A DNA stretch of 64,000 bases from Glandiceps talaboti (GCF_964340395.1 NC_135551.1:29361880-29425879), one strand, 5' to 3'. Counted from the stretch's first letter, positions 35,501 through 47,448 are shown. The notes: generated by a model not told the origin, from the letters alone. Made by a program: numbers and translations.

Positions 35501-38500
35501 ATACTGAAAATAGGTTGGTGTTTTCTTGATATTATACTGAAAATAGGTTGATGTTTTCTTGATATTATACTGAAAATAGGTTGGTGTTTTCTTGATATTA
35601 TACTGAAAATAGGTTGGTGTTTTCTTGATATTATACTGAAAATAGGTTGATGTTTTCTTGATGTTATACTGAGAATAGGTTGGTGTTTTCTTGATGTTAT
35701 ACTGAGAATAGGTTGGTGTTTTCTTGATATTATACTGAAAATAGGTTGGTGTTTTCTTGATATTATACTGAAAATAGGTTGATGTTTTCTTGATGTTATA
35801 CTGAAAATAGGTTGGTGTTTTCTTGATATTATACTGAAAATAGGTTGGTGTTTTCTTGATATTATACTGAAAATAGGTTGGTGTTTTCTTGATGTTATAC
35901 TGAGAATAGGTTAGTGTTTTCTTGATATTATACTGAAATAGGTTGGTGTTTTCTTGATATTATACTGAAATAGGTTGGTGTTTTTATACTTAGAATGTGT
36001 TTTCTTAATACTTTTTATCAGTATATATACTTGGTGAAGAAAATAACACTAGCATGCTGATACATCCAGTACATTACATTAAATATAAACTGAAAACTAA
36101 CAATAACACCAGACACACAAAAGATTATAAATGCACGGTACCAATTAAAGATACAGTAAAAAATTAAATCACCAAACTAGTTGCAACAAATATGTAAATT
36201 CAAAGGACAGTAAAAAAGCAATAAATACCAAGAAAAATTGAAATATTATACACTTTGAATTATAAAAAAATCAGAAAACATCAATTTTTTTAACAACCAA
36301 GACAGGCAGGTGAGCAACTTTCTAGCTAGCTTCCATGTTTAGTTTTTATGCTAAAATTTCTCTTTTTAAACAAATCCAAACACTGTGATAACAGTAGTTT
36401 GTTTGAATCAACAGGGTAGTTATCACTCATCTATATCTGCAGAAACAAAGTTGGAGGAATCTACAAGTGACCATGTCTATCACCATAGTGATGAAGTGCA
36501 AAGTGGACACATGCAACCAGAAGAGCTAAGTCAAGTATTTGACCATCTAGGTAATGATATGACAGAACCCTTGCAGTGTTTTCTACTGCACTTTCTCTGG
36601 CTATGCTTGTGAAAGTACGACTGCAGAGAACACAGCAAGTACTCGTGCAGATACCCCAGTGCACCATACTTGCACTCATGCATCATGGCACAAGTACAAA
36701 TACCCCTGATCACCCACACTGGAACTCACACAGAATGGGGTTCTGTATGTATTATTACATAAGTTTATCTGAAACAGCAAGCTTTTGTAAAAATTATACT
36801 ATCACGAGCTTCCATGTACAACAAACGAATGTGCCTTTATTTGCATATCATTTGCATGTAGGTATGCAGTAATGTTTTTGGTATTGAACGGCAGTGCAAA
36901 TACCAATGCAACGATGCAAGTAATATATGGTACATATGAATAGATACATGGTCTCTAATCTATATCTAAACCATTAAACACAAAAAATGTGTAACTTAGG
37001 TGGCCAAGTATATTGTGACAGAATGCCACAGCCTTACAATGGATGGTAATAGGGCATACACCAGTTATTTTCACAAGTGATGCATTGAATTATTGCGACA
37101 GTATTGTTTTGAGCGATAACGAGTGAAAATAAAGCAGCATACTCCGTATCACAAGTGAAAGTATCTTCTGTATGCCCTACCATTCATCAACACAGCTAAA
37201 ATATTTCTAGAAAAATGTGAAAATATTAACTGTAAAGCAGCTAGTAAGTATTTAGCTTTACTGTACTGACCACTTGTTATGTTTGTTTGGTGTTTATGTA
37301 CTCAACATTTAGTTTGTTCATGAGAAAATATCAGTTATTTCATATTTTTAATGAATTTATAATTTTTTGTGTTATTTTTGGTCAAAATGATATTTTTGAA
37401 GCTGTGAATCTGTTTGCTTCAAATATTTAGTATGTGTAACTTAGAGTGTCCATTTTACTTTTGTCTCAATTTACTTCCTGTACTTTTATCAAGACTGCAA
37501 GAGTAGAGCTATTCTCACTGACAGGTGACTTATTTTGAGATGGTTTGACCTGTACTTGTAAATATCTAGTCATTCTAATCGCCTCCAACTGCACCCCATA
37601 CATTATACACATGGTAACTCTATTGTCTAATGATTCTTTTCCAGACAGTGTTATTAGGAGGAGAGTAAATTTGAAGATAGAAGACCTCAGAAGACATATA
37701 CAGGACCTGATAACAGATCAACAACTACAATATAGAGATGCTCTGGGTCTGTTTGTTGCTCAAAATAATGTAAGTTTGTCAACTATTTAGCCTGCCATTG
37801 GTGATAGTTTGGCTGAAATATATCTAGTCGATAATCAGAGGACGGTATTCAATAATAACTATAATTTGTCAAAACTGTTCAAAACAATAAAAATGCAGAA
37901 CAAAAGACATGTACAAGATCCCTCTACTCATATCTGCATACTCCCCACTACCTTTTCCCCATCATTTATCCTTATAATATGCTTACCAACAGAGGTCACA
38001 GTACCAAATTGACTGAATCACTTTAATACTTGGTAGAATGAAAACAGCAGTTGCCACCAGAGGACAGTATTCTAACTTAAGTAATTTCAGTGATAGTCAT
38101 TTTTGTGAGCTCAACGAATTCAGTCTGAGAAAGTACAAAATTAATTTTGGCTTGCACTGTAGAGCTGCATGAAACAAAAGAGAGCCAAGATTCTCAAAGA
38201 TACTCAAAATGTTATAACTTATCCAGATTACAAAGTAAGTGTACAAGGATATTAGAATACTGGAATAAAAAAGAACTACATAATATATTGACTATTAACT
38301 TATCTAGATTAATAAAGATATAGAATTTTTTGATTAGTGGTAGTAGTTCTAGTAATTTGATTTACAACTTATGTGGTTTGCACCTTGATTGGAGTCTTCA
38401 AGGAAACTACATATTCAAACTTATTATATTGGTAGTAAAATTGTATTTTAACTTTAAAAAATGTATTTGCCAGGTTTAAATGTTTTATTCCCCAATGCAA

Positions 38501-41500
38501 ACAAATTAAAAGTAACAAATTTGATGAAGTGAACTTAAAGATATTGTGTTTTTGTTTAGGGTAGTAAGTCCTAAAAAAAATTGTGTGATTCCGATTACAC
38601 TCAATTTTAGGATAGGTGAGGGTAGGTAGATTTTTTAATTATTTTTTTGTTTGTTTCATGTGTGAGTGTCTAGTTTGAAGGTAGTTATGTTTTCCATTGA
38701 TTTCCATATGCTCTCTTTGTTATTGGTTTTTTCTCATCAGATGTACAGCCATTACAGATTGGAAGAATGGTTTTATATTGTCTTTTTATGTTGATGTCAG
38801 TTTTCACATCCACTATTTCTCACAAGACTTCACAATTTTCTCAATTTTATTTATTTTTTTCTCAAATACATAAAAAAAAGTTTAGGGTTGTCAGTGAAAA
38901 ACTAGGTGGAGTCAAGTAACCAGAACCACACAATTCTTTTTAGGACTAATAGGTAAAATCTGTGTCAGTTCTCAATGTATATTACACAAGTTCCCTCTGT
39001 TAAGGTAAAAGATATGGAGGCCATGTTTCACTGATAATCCATACCAAGGCTGTCAAATGTTACAATGAGCACTGTGCACAACTATAAGGTCAATTTTGAA
39101 ATCTGCATAACCAGATGATTATCCTTTTAATTAAAGACTTGGTTTGTGATAACTTTGTGATTACATCCTAATAATTGTCCGATGTCAGGGTTAATAAACA
39201 CATTTTATTTGTTAATTTATACAGGAACCAGGTGTAGTGCCACAAGGGAGAGGAAGTGATTGTGATACAGGTAATGATGAAATTAATTCAGATAGACCAT
39301 TTCAAATTGAAGGATATATCTCAACTACTTGTTTTTTCTCATTTTTAATTAAATGTAAGGTGATATAAATAGAAACATTCCAGTTATAGAGATGCATAAA
39401 ACTTCCAAGTCTTTTGAACAACTTTAAGCAGTAAGATGTTATGTCACTCCACCCTCACCAGCTTTCAGCCAGACACATGAGTGGGGTTGATTGATGCACC
39501 CAGTCATGGAGTAGCTTACAGACTATAGATACAACATTTGAACTCCTATTTCACATATACAATCTGTTTTGGAGTATATGATATTAGGTAGGTATCTACC
39601 AGTACTTTTATTTAATATTAATTACATATATTTGAGCTTGATATCTAAATTGAATTTTCATAATTGTATATTTTCACAGAAACCCAACATCAGGAGAGTG
39701 ATTATATACAAACTGAAGATACCAATTGTGAGTCTATGAATATGTAAGTATATTTACTTTCTGTGTGATTTATATCCTTACCCTTGAGGCATATATAGCA
39801 GCTGTAATTGTACAATAGGGAACTTGCAAACCCGCCATGTTGAATGTTGCATCATGGGAAATGTGATAATAAATACTCGTCAATTAGCATTATAAACGAT
39901 GTTGATACATTGTAACCACAAATAATTCATAGTTACCCTGACCATTGTGGGGGGTTTATTTTATCAGTAGCTCAATATTAGATAATGCGATAACCACAGA
40001 TAATCCCATAGTCCTTTGCATCTGAGCATGCTCAGTCTGGATTGCAAGTTCCCTATTGTCCTCCTGTTGGGCTTCATTCAACCAATGAAATATAAGTGGC
40101 ATAAACTTAGGGCTGTCTAAATTAAAGATCAAATAAATGTTAAATATGTTTTGAGTATTTCCAGCCAAGAAAAGAAAATTTTATTTTTGTTTTTATTTAT
40201 ACATTTTTTACACTTGATCACTGGCTTTACATGGAATGTCATGTACATGTAAATATTGAATATTTCAAAATAATGCATGTTTACTTAATTTATATATGGA
40301 GAAATAAAGGTGATTTAATGTATGGAGAAATAAAAGTGATTTTAAATTATTTAACTTATATTTCAAGCACTGCTGAACAAATTACAAGTATATATGCACA
40401 TTGTTATGATGTAGACAACCAGAAAATTTTATCTGTTTGAAGACGTGCATGGCTTGTGCCCGGTATAATACTCCACATTTATGTCCACTACTCTGCTGCC
40501 ATCTTCAAAAGAGAGGCTCAGGAATATTCAAGATTAGCCAGGGGAACAAAAGGGCAATCCATTGCTCCTTGATGCCAGTTTGGTGGCAGTACATGAAGCA
40601 GATGATAACATTTATCTAAAACAATATTGTGAGTTTCATCCTAAAGAAAATAGGCAGGCATATTGAGACAGGTTGAGTATACCATCAATCCCCCGTTGCC
40701 ATGGAGTGTAGGGAGGACTGCATGCTGTCACAAAGGCTGCAATTAAATAGCACTCCTAGTGGCCAAACTATTAAATCTTTTGTCTTTATGATACTTAAAA
40801 TATTGTGTATTGCAGACTGTTTGTACTTGTGAAATCTCAACTTACACTTGAGTAAGTTCAATACTGACCCATGAAAATGTTGTTTCACCTTACATATCAG
40901 TAAGCCCACATTGTTTCCATGGTGATGAATATAAGTACTGACATGTCACTACACACTGACTCCATACTCTACATGTTTTAATATTCTGTCAGATCATTAG
41001 TAGATAACTGTTTGTTTATTACTGATAATCAGTCAATGCAGTGGTGGAGGGTCTATGGTTAATGTCATGATTTTAATGACTAGACTTGGGTCGTATTTGA
41101 CATGGAATTATCTGTCAAGTTCCAGTATAAACTACCAGCTTTTCTTGCTAGTGAAAGTTCAAATATGTATAAACATCATGTTCAAGATGAATTACTGTAC
41201 TAATAGTTGTCAGGAATTTGTCATTTCAAATTACCTCTTTATTATTTTTATAGATAAAAGTTAAATCTGTTCTAACTCTTTAATACCATCCATGCTTACA
41301 ACTCGGAAACTTAATCTATAAACTGTATGGTTCATGCGATGTGATAATTTTGGTTTACATTCAAATATACTGTATATAATATTAAAATATGAAATAATTG
41401 TCAAGATAAATTTTTGAGTATACAAACAAATTTGTGATTTCTAGGATTACTAAGACTTCAAGTTACCAAGTGTCTTTGGGTAGCAGCACTGATTTGCTGT

Positions 41501-42253
41501 CTGATAATTTTCAATGTGTGTCATATACACTGATTTAATATTAGCTTCTCAGCAAGCATGCAGTTACAGACTGTGCCACTGTAAATATGTAGTGATATTA
41601 ATGTTTTCATTCCTCTGTTTTCCTCCTCATTAGTGGAGATTCAAGTGCATCTAGTTTGTTCAGCATTAGTGAGCAAGGTGATATACATCAAGAAACAGAT
41701 GAGAGTTCTAGGTAAGTATCAAGTTCAAGTTCATCTGTGTGCATAGTCTGAGCCTAATATGCTAGTCATTAGTTCTCAGAATCATGTGTCTTTATTTACC
41801 TCTAGTTCAAACATTTTGTGTCATTTGTTTTGTTCTGGGTGATCATGGGAAGATGGTGATCACCTGGAACAAAACAAGCAACACAAAACGATGGAAATAG
41901 AAGTAAATAAAGACATCGAGCCACTTTCACCACATCAGATTTTAATCAGATTGACCAGGTAGGCGAAGATGACAAAAAGAAAAAGATGACAGAGTTTACC
42001 ACTGTCAATATATTTTGATATTTTGTAATTTTGTCGACATTGTGGCCGACAGCCATTCATTTATTGTGCATACAGGCATTTTATTCAATATGAAAACGAC
42101 ATGTACAATCTTATGTATTGTAACAGTAAACTGATTTTGGTTATTTTCAGTGACTCTAAAGAAGAAGAACTGAAGATGATTTATGTAGTAGAACTAATGA
42201 CCTCAGCTAGTATTATTACTATGGCTCTTCAGAGACAAGAATATGCAACCTAA
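32174..42253 (+). CDS. Acidic protein of unknown function, eight exons, about 334 aa
   Basis: Exons 32174-32554, 36415-36550, 37645-37769, 38163-38234, 39225-39270, 39680-39743, 41634-41711 and 42151-42253 all have GT-AG borders. Their phases (0, 1, 0, 0, 1, 2, 2) agree, giving one stop-free frame of about 334 codons. The protein is rich in Glu, Asp, Ser and Gln, and exon 1 is Tyr- and His-rich. The only basic, helix-prone part is residues 174-206 (RRRVNLKIEDLRRHIQDL), a possible coiled coil. No signal peptide or membrane segment is seen. I recognise no family. The start is uncertain: ATG 32174 may instead lie in an exon that begins earlier, or upstream coding exons may be missed. The stop TAA is at 42251. 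Confidence 0.6.
32950..35996. repeat. 33/25-bp minisatellite within the first coding intron of the acidic gene
   Basis: About 95 units built from aataggttggtgttttcttg plus attttatactgag (33 bp). A 25-bp variant lacks eight bases (cttgattt). Variants are zoned: mixed gatgtt/gatttt units before 34030, many short units at 34030-35000, and gatatt units with ctgaaaat after 35290. Confidence 0.96.
36415..36550 (+). CDS. Acidic gene exon 2
   Basis: The acceptor is AATCAACAG|GGT (phase 0) and the donor CATCTAG|GTAATG (phase 1). It encodes a His/Ser/Glu-rich segment. Confidence 0.6.
36551..37644 (+). other. Acidic gene intron 2
   Basis: No additional exon or repeat was recognised. Confidence 0.5.
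37645..37769 (+). CDS. Acidic gene exon 3 (coiled-coil-like)
   Basis: The acceptor is CTTTTCCAG|ACA (phase 1) and the donor AATAAT|GTAAGT (phase 0). It encodes IRRRVNLKIEDLRRHIQD and continues through RDALGLFVAQNN. Confidence 0.65.
38163..38234 (+). CDS. Acidic gene exon 4 (24 codons)
   Basis: The acceptor is GCACTGTAG|AGC and the donor TACAAA|GTAAGT, phase 0 both sides. It adds a basic segment, CMKQKRAKILKDTQNV. Confidence 0.55.
38567..38947 (+). mobile_element. AGTCCTAAAA-type interspersed element, copy 2 (381 bp)
   Basis: The terminal inverted repeats start AGTCCTAAAAAAAATTGTGT at the left and end with the inverse of AGTCCTAAAAAGAATTGTGT at the right. The interior matches the copy at 22948-23288. 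No target duplication is clear. It lies in intron 4 of the acidic gene. Confidence 0.75.
39225..39270 (+). CDS. Acidic gene exon 5 (46 bp)
   Basis: The acceptor is TTTATACAG|GAA and the donor GATACAG|GTAATG, phase 0 in and 1 out. Confidence 0.55.
39680..39743 (+). CDS. Acidic gene exon 6 (64 bp)
   Basis: The acceptor is ATTTTCACAG|AAA and the donor AATAT|GTAAGT, phase 1 in and 2 out. Confidence 0.6.
39744..41633 (+). other. Acidic gene intron 6
   Basis: No additional exon recognised. Several open frames are AT-rich and unsupported. Confidence 0.5.
41634..41711 (+). CDS. Acidic gene exon 7
   Basis: The acceptor is CTCATTAG|TGG and the donor TCTAG|GTAAGT, phase 2 both sides. It encodes GDSSASSLFSISEQGD. 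Confidence 0.6.
41784..41917. mobile_element. 134-bp foldback in intron 7 of the acidic gene
   Basis: The left arm (ATGTGTCTTTATTTACCTCT, then TTTTGTGT and TGTTTTGTTC) is inverted at the right (ending AAATAAAGACAT). The loop is about 11 bases near 41850. The arms are about 80-85% complementary. Confidence 0.65.
42151..42253 (+). CDS. Acidic gene exon 8 (terminal)
   Basis: The acceptor is TTATTTTCAG|TGA, phase 2. It encodes DSKEEELKMIYVVELM and a moderately hydrophobic stretch, then TAA. Confidence 0.55.
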
Positions 42254-43810
42254 ACAAGCCACAATATGTCATTTGAATGTGAAGTGATCATTATCATATC
42301 AATACCAAGTAATGATGCAATACAGATAGCTGCAACCACTGCCACACAAAAATTCTCGTACATCAATTGACAAACAAATTGCCTTCGATTCTTTGTTTAT
42401 TAAGGCAGTTGTCTGAACAGAATTTCTCAAATGTGTTATTCTCCTGACAAATGAAAATTCATTTCCCTTTATTGACAGTTCTGAAGAATACTGGATAAGG
42501 CTATGAAAAATGACTATTTCTACCTATAGTCTTGTTGTTTTTCAGTATAATTGAGTTTCTAAACAGGTTTGGATAAAAATACATATAAGCACTTGATTAA
42601 GTGTAGAGCAGTAGCCATTTGTTGTCAGCAATAATACTAAACATACCTGTTTAGACCAGACTAACCCAATCCTTAAGGTAAACCTAACCACAACTCCCTA
42701 TCAGTAGCTGTGATACTGTGTGTATCATCTGTGTAGTCAGTCCACAGTCATACATTCTTTCCCACAGCATTCTTAAGTCACTAATCGATTGTTGTCACAC
42801 TAGGTGTTACTCAATACTTTGATATAATGTTCTATTGATACACACCAGGATGTCTTTGTATTACTCTAATTCCAGCCACTTTATATCACAAAGTCACAGT
42901 AATTATGTCTCACTGTTAAACATGTCATTCTCATGTTGGGGTGGTCTGTAAGCTAGTGATTGTCTTTTAAATATGTAAGCTGTGTTTTCATTTTAATAGC
43001 CGAGGGTCTCTTTGTCGTATAGTATTGAGCTTTGACTAAATGGACTTGGGAGCTGAAAACAGTACACTTTTAGAAAATGTGTATTCAGTATAAATGGTGA
43101 AATATATCAAATCAAATCTGAATTAAAATGTATTTGAATTAAGAAAACAGTATCTTTCTGTATTCTATCACCTTGTGTTAATTATTATTTGTGTGCACAC
43201 ATGTGTATGTATGTATGTATGTATGTATGTATGTATGTATGTACGTACGTACGTACGTATGTACGTATGTACGTACGTACGTACATATGTTTGTGTGTGT
43301 GTGTGTGTGTGCAAGTATGTTCAATGCAAACAAAAAAATGAAACGTCAACAAGTCAGGTGCACATGATCACCTAATAGCACTCATATTGATACTTCAATA
43401 TTTCTTTTGTACTTTCTGAAAGATGCAGTGTGTGTAATGTGGGATGGCTAACTTGATTACATATGTACAGTGTGTAGGTATGGTGCTGAAAGAACTGGCA
43501 GCTTGTGGCAGTATATAAAAAAATCACTTGTAGAAGGTGTCAAGTCTCATTCAAATATGTATGTGTATTTTATTCTACATTATTATTACCAAATTATATT
43601 ATTTATTGTATTACTAAATTATATTATTTATTGTATTACCTAATTATATTATGAATTCTTGTAATACTAGAATGTTATTGTGTATCAATTAAATATGTCA
43701 TCAGATCTCGGTGTAATTTGTAGTTTTAGGGATTTTACTTTTCTAGCAAGTCTGTTTATTTCTCTTTATGTTTTCATGTACATGTATGTTTCCTGTAAAA
43801 GCCTCGCATG
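42254..43810. other. 3' flank of the acidic gene, no further gene seen
   Basis: AT-rich. It contains a compound GTAT/GTAC microsatellite at 43203-43286 and a short TG run after it. I could not assign a poly(A) signal. Confidence 0.5.
43203..43312. repeat. (GTAT)n/(GTAC)n/(TG)n microsatellite
   Basis: GTAT units change to GTAC units partway, then TG. The GTAC part is self-complementary. Confidence 0.93.
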
Positions 43811-43817
43811 TTTCCCT

Positions 43818-43941
43818 ATAGTCTAGAATTCTAAACTGGTACAGTAAATTATGTTTTAAAAACTTCATAACTTTAACACAAAGTTAAAGTAATGAAGTTT
43901 TTAAAACGTAATTTACTGTACCAGTTTAGAATTCTAGACTA
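43818..43941. mobile_element. 124-bp foldback element
   Basis: The left arm TAGTCTAGAATTCTAAACTG is mirrored by the right arm ending at 43941. The arms are about 54 bp and nearly perfect, with a short loop (aacacaaag) near 43876. Flanks GTTTCCCT (43810-43817) and GTTTCTCT (43942-43949) match at 7 of 8 positions, a probable 8-bp target duplication. Confidence 0.75.
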
Positions 43942-44704
43942 GTTTCTCTGCTGCAACATACGCTTACCATGTAACATGTTGCGGCGATCTTACCGCCCTC
44001 TAGTGGCGGTTTCGTGACTTTCAACTTTGACATTGGAGAGAAAGCCTTCCCTCTCCAAAACGCCGTTATTTAAACGCAGTAGTCTAGTCAATACAGTGAT
44101 TTAAAAGTATACTCTAAAGAGATGTATCAGAACCAACAATATTAATGGTATTGTTAATACAGTCTGGACTCGTCAATATTTGAATGTATAGACATAACGA
44201 TGCCCGGACACACATGCGTACTGTAATGTGTACTAGTATACAGATAGACAAACCCGGTTGTTATTGATGATATGACTATTATGAAGTATTTCATAGGCAT
44301 ATTTTGTTATTAAAAAGAGTGTACACAAGAGATGGCGTGACTATAGCATGGATGTGTTACTTAGCATGCTGAGTTGCTATGTACCAGTGGTGATAAAAGC
44401 TCTCTGATAGTTGAATTTATTTTGGGTGTTGGGATTACTGGCCACAAGAAGACTGCTGATGCATGTCATTCGTGTCTTTCTTTAATTATGAGATATAAAT
44501 CCCACCCACCCAACCAACACCGCTAAAATATGTTGAAATCGTGCAATATTACCATTATTTCCTCCGCCGAGGTTTAATAAATACGTAGTTTGATATACTG
44601 TAAACATTTGCATGACTACAAAATTTTGCTATTCAACAAATTTTAACTAGTTCCCAAATACAAATAAAATCCTATTTGACGAATTGCTGAGTCTGGTCTC
44701 AGAC

Positions 44705-44946
44705 CACAGGGGCGTGTAATGTTTCATAGATTGTTGTTTTCCAGGTCTACAGACTAAATATAACAACATTTTGATTAATATATATTCCTACATGTAAGGG
44801 GAAGAGACATTTAATATTTCTTCGTAGTATAGAGATTGATACATTTGTAGCACTGGCAGCAAGATTCGTACGATATTTTCCTAAGAAAACTACATTCTAA
44901 GCAATAAGAAAACAACAATCTATGAAATATTACACGCCCCCCTGTG
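44705..44946. mobile_element. hAT-like MITE, copy 2 (242 bp)
   Basis: The ends CACAGGGGCGTGTAAT and its inverse match the copy at 6642-6821, and much of the interior (ggtctacagactaaatataa, tacatttgtagcac) is shared. Flanks TCTCAGAC (44697-44704) and TATCAGAC (44947-44954) agree at 7 of 8 bases. It interrupts a host direct repeat (gagtctggtctc) seen on both sides. Confidence 0.82.
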
Positions 44947-45734
44947 TATCAGACCACTAGAATTGCAGAGTCTGGTCTCACACCACTAAAAGTGGTCTGA
45001 GGTCTGGTGAACAGTGTCTGTGTACAAAGAGACACTTTGTCACTCCTTTTTTTCCTGGCGAAATAAGCTAATATTAGTCTTTCAGTGAAAATGTCCTTTA
45101 TTAAATGCAGTAATTTATTCATTGCTATTTGAATTTCGCAATCCCAGCAACCCGTTATCAGTCGCTTTCACATTTTGCGGCCATATGTACCTTAAAGTGG
45201 TTATCGTCATAATGGTTGAAAATTACAGTAGTGTGGATGTTTTGCATTAGTTGTGAATGCAAAGCGTAAATAATTTACCTAGTATATTTCAGCAAGACTT
45301 CTTCGGCTTGGGGTCAATGACATCGACTTGTCACATGACCGTAATATGGATAATCTAATCCATTTACTAATACCACTGATGTGTGTAGTTCATCATGGCT
45401 TCGCGAAGTTCATTGTGACCGACTTCCACCGAAGTCCTTCCCGCCCCACTATCTGGTTCTCGGAATACTTAATTAATTTACACATTGTTATGTTACATAA
45501 CGGTAGACAGAACTGGGAACATAACAGTCCCAAGAAGACAGGAAGTGTGTTTAGTGGTCTGATGTTTATATTGTGGTGGACAGATTGATTGTGCCGCGGT
45601 CGTTGAAGTTTACAAAGCTGTGACGTTGAATCATTCGATCAATACACGTGAGACATTTTGTACCATCATGTTGTGACGAGGCGTGTTATAGTAAATCCAC
45701 ACTGCCTCCATATCGATGAATAGGTTGTCATTAC

Positions 45735-45770
45735 GTAAACAGCATTTGGGTGTTAGCCAGTTGTAAACAA
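45735..45770 (+). promoter_or_regulatory. Two forkhead consensus sites upstream of FOXO
   Basis: GTAAACA at 45735 and GTAAACAA at 45763, 28 bp apart and about 2.6 kb before the FOXO ATG, match the FOXO-binding consensus. Function is inferred; the 7-mer is expected several times by chance in 64 kb. Confidence 0.25.
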
Positions 45771-46031
45771 CCTCGTTTTGGTTGTTCGTAGTAAAACTGG
45801 GTCAGACCGGTGTATAGCGGTATACTGTACCAGCACCTTCCCTTTTAGCCACCAACGAGGTCATCTATACAATTTATACGGTATCAGATCAAATTTCCGG
45901 AATCTTCCCGTCCATATTTCCCCGCCATAATTATTATGAAAATATAGCCGTCCTTTCTAAGATACTATCACAGACATTCACACACACATGTACAAATACA
46001 ACAAGCTTATACTGGAATAGTTGGTGTAATA

Positions 46032-46218
46032 CACAGTCACTTGTGAGCTAATATTCTATTCCGGGATAGTAATATCCGAGTATATTCCGGAACAATCACC
46101 GGCAACGGTATTTTTTGAATATCATAAATACCTAATAACGTCATTATTTTGTATTATGATCATCCTAGACGAGAATATTACCATCCTGGAATAGAATATT
46201 AGCTCACAGGTGACTGTG
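46032..46218. mobile_element. Second hAT-like MITE family (187 bp)
   Basis: The terminal inverted repeats of about 46 bp begin CACAGTCACTTGTGAGCTAA and include TATTCTATTCC. Flanks GTGTAATA and GTGTGATA match at 7 of 8 bases. It shares only CACAG and the 8-bp duplication with the other MITE. Non-coding. Confidence 0.8.
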
Positions 46219-46371
46219 GTGTGATACTGCAATATTAAACAAACTCTGGTCATTTTTGTTATTTTGTGAGGTGTCATGTTTATTACTATATTTAGTATTT
46301 ATCTGTTTTGTGTGTATTTTGGGTCATATTTTATGCATACTTTATAAGTAGTTTCGTGTTAAATTACTATA

Positions 46372-46652
46372 CTATACTACACTACACTACACTACACTAC
46401 ATTACACTACACGCACGCACGCACGCTCACACACACACACACACACACACACATACATACATACATACATACATACATACATACATACATACATACATAC
46501 ATACATACATACATACATACATACATACATACATACATACATACATACATACATACATACATACATACATACATACATACATACATACATACATACATAC
46601 ATACATACATACATACATACATACATACATACATAGTAAATCATCTTTATTT

Positions 46653-46699
<47 letters not shown>

Positions 46700-46700
46700 T
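46372..46700. repeat. (ACTAC)n-(CA)n-(CATA)n-(ATC)n compound microsatellite
   Basis: It contains about 45 uninterrupted copies of CATA at 46453-46634 and (ATC)n at 46656-46699. Frames through it are artefacts. Confidence 0.97.
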
Positions 46701-46928
46701 ATCACTTACAAATTAAAATGTTTCCAATACTACATTGTACGGGTACCGTTTTCACCTTTGTATTTGTATAAACTGTAGAATCTTTCTTCATTTTATTCGA
46801 GACATTATCATTGCACCATGTACTTTACAAGCGTGCGTTCGCCCTGTTACCCTTGTATGTATTTATTTTTCAGCTTTTTAAAAATTGTAACAGAGTTTTA
46901 ACAGGAATAAATGTTCGTTAAAAGATCA

Positions 46929-47034
46929 TCATAACCACCACCACCACTACCACTACCACCACCCACCACCATCACCACCACCACCACCACCATCACCACC
47001 ACCACCACCACCACCGTCGTCGTCGTCGTCGTCG

Positions 47035-47067
<33 letters not shown>
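46929..47067. repeat. (ACC)n-(GTC)n-(ATC)n compound microsatellite
   Basis: Trinucleotide blocks change motif by single-base steps along the run. Confidence 0.95.
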
Positions 47068-47448
47068 CAAGAGTTGCCTGACTTTACGTTTACGACCGTG
47101 ACTTGGCGTTTCGTTCGTGGAAAAATCGAGGTTAGACATATAAGACCTGGACCATAACAGCTGGAAATTTATTTTACATGTAAAAGAAAAATAATTCCGT
47201 CCTGTAGCTATATGCACTTGAAGTTCGTCGACCTCTACTATTTGTTTTGGTACGGGGTATTGTGTTCCAAGGGATTCTCTCTCTTTAAACAATTCATCGA
47301 TTTCCGCGATCCTTTTCACCGCCAAGTTGATTGATAGTCTTGACTGAGTCACCGTAACGTAAGTAGATTTTCGTGGTTGAGATGATTGGCCGTCAAAGAG
47401 TACAGATTTTTTTGAACAAAAATTCTCACAATATTTTTTGATAAACAA
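47065..47448 (-). other. Open frame of 127 codons, status unknown
   Basis: It is longer than most frames in unique sequence here. It has no recognised domain, and the part with VKRIAEIDELFKERES looks helical. It lies about 0.9 kb upstream of FOXO on the opposite strand. No splice partners were established. It could be a chance frame. Confidence 0.2.

Noticed and set aside
45328-45588. 86-codon plus-strand frame as a gene.
   Set aside because: No domain, no splice partners, and length within chance for this sequence.
46308-46778. His/Thr/Tyr and Met/Tyr/Val/Cys frames over the CATA array.
   Set aside because: Tetranucleotide repeat artefact on both strands.
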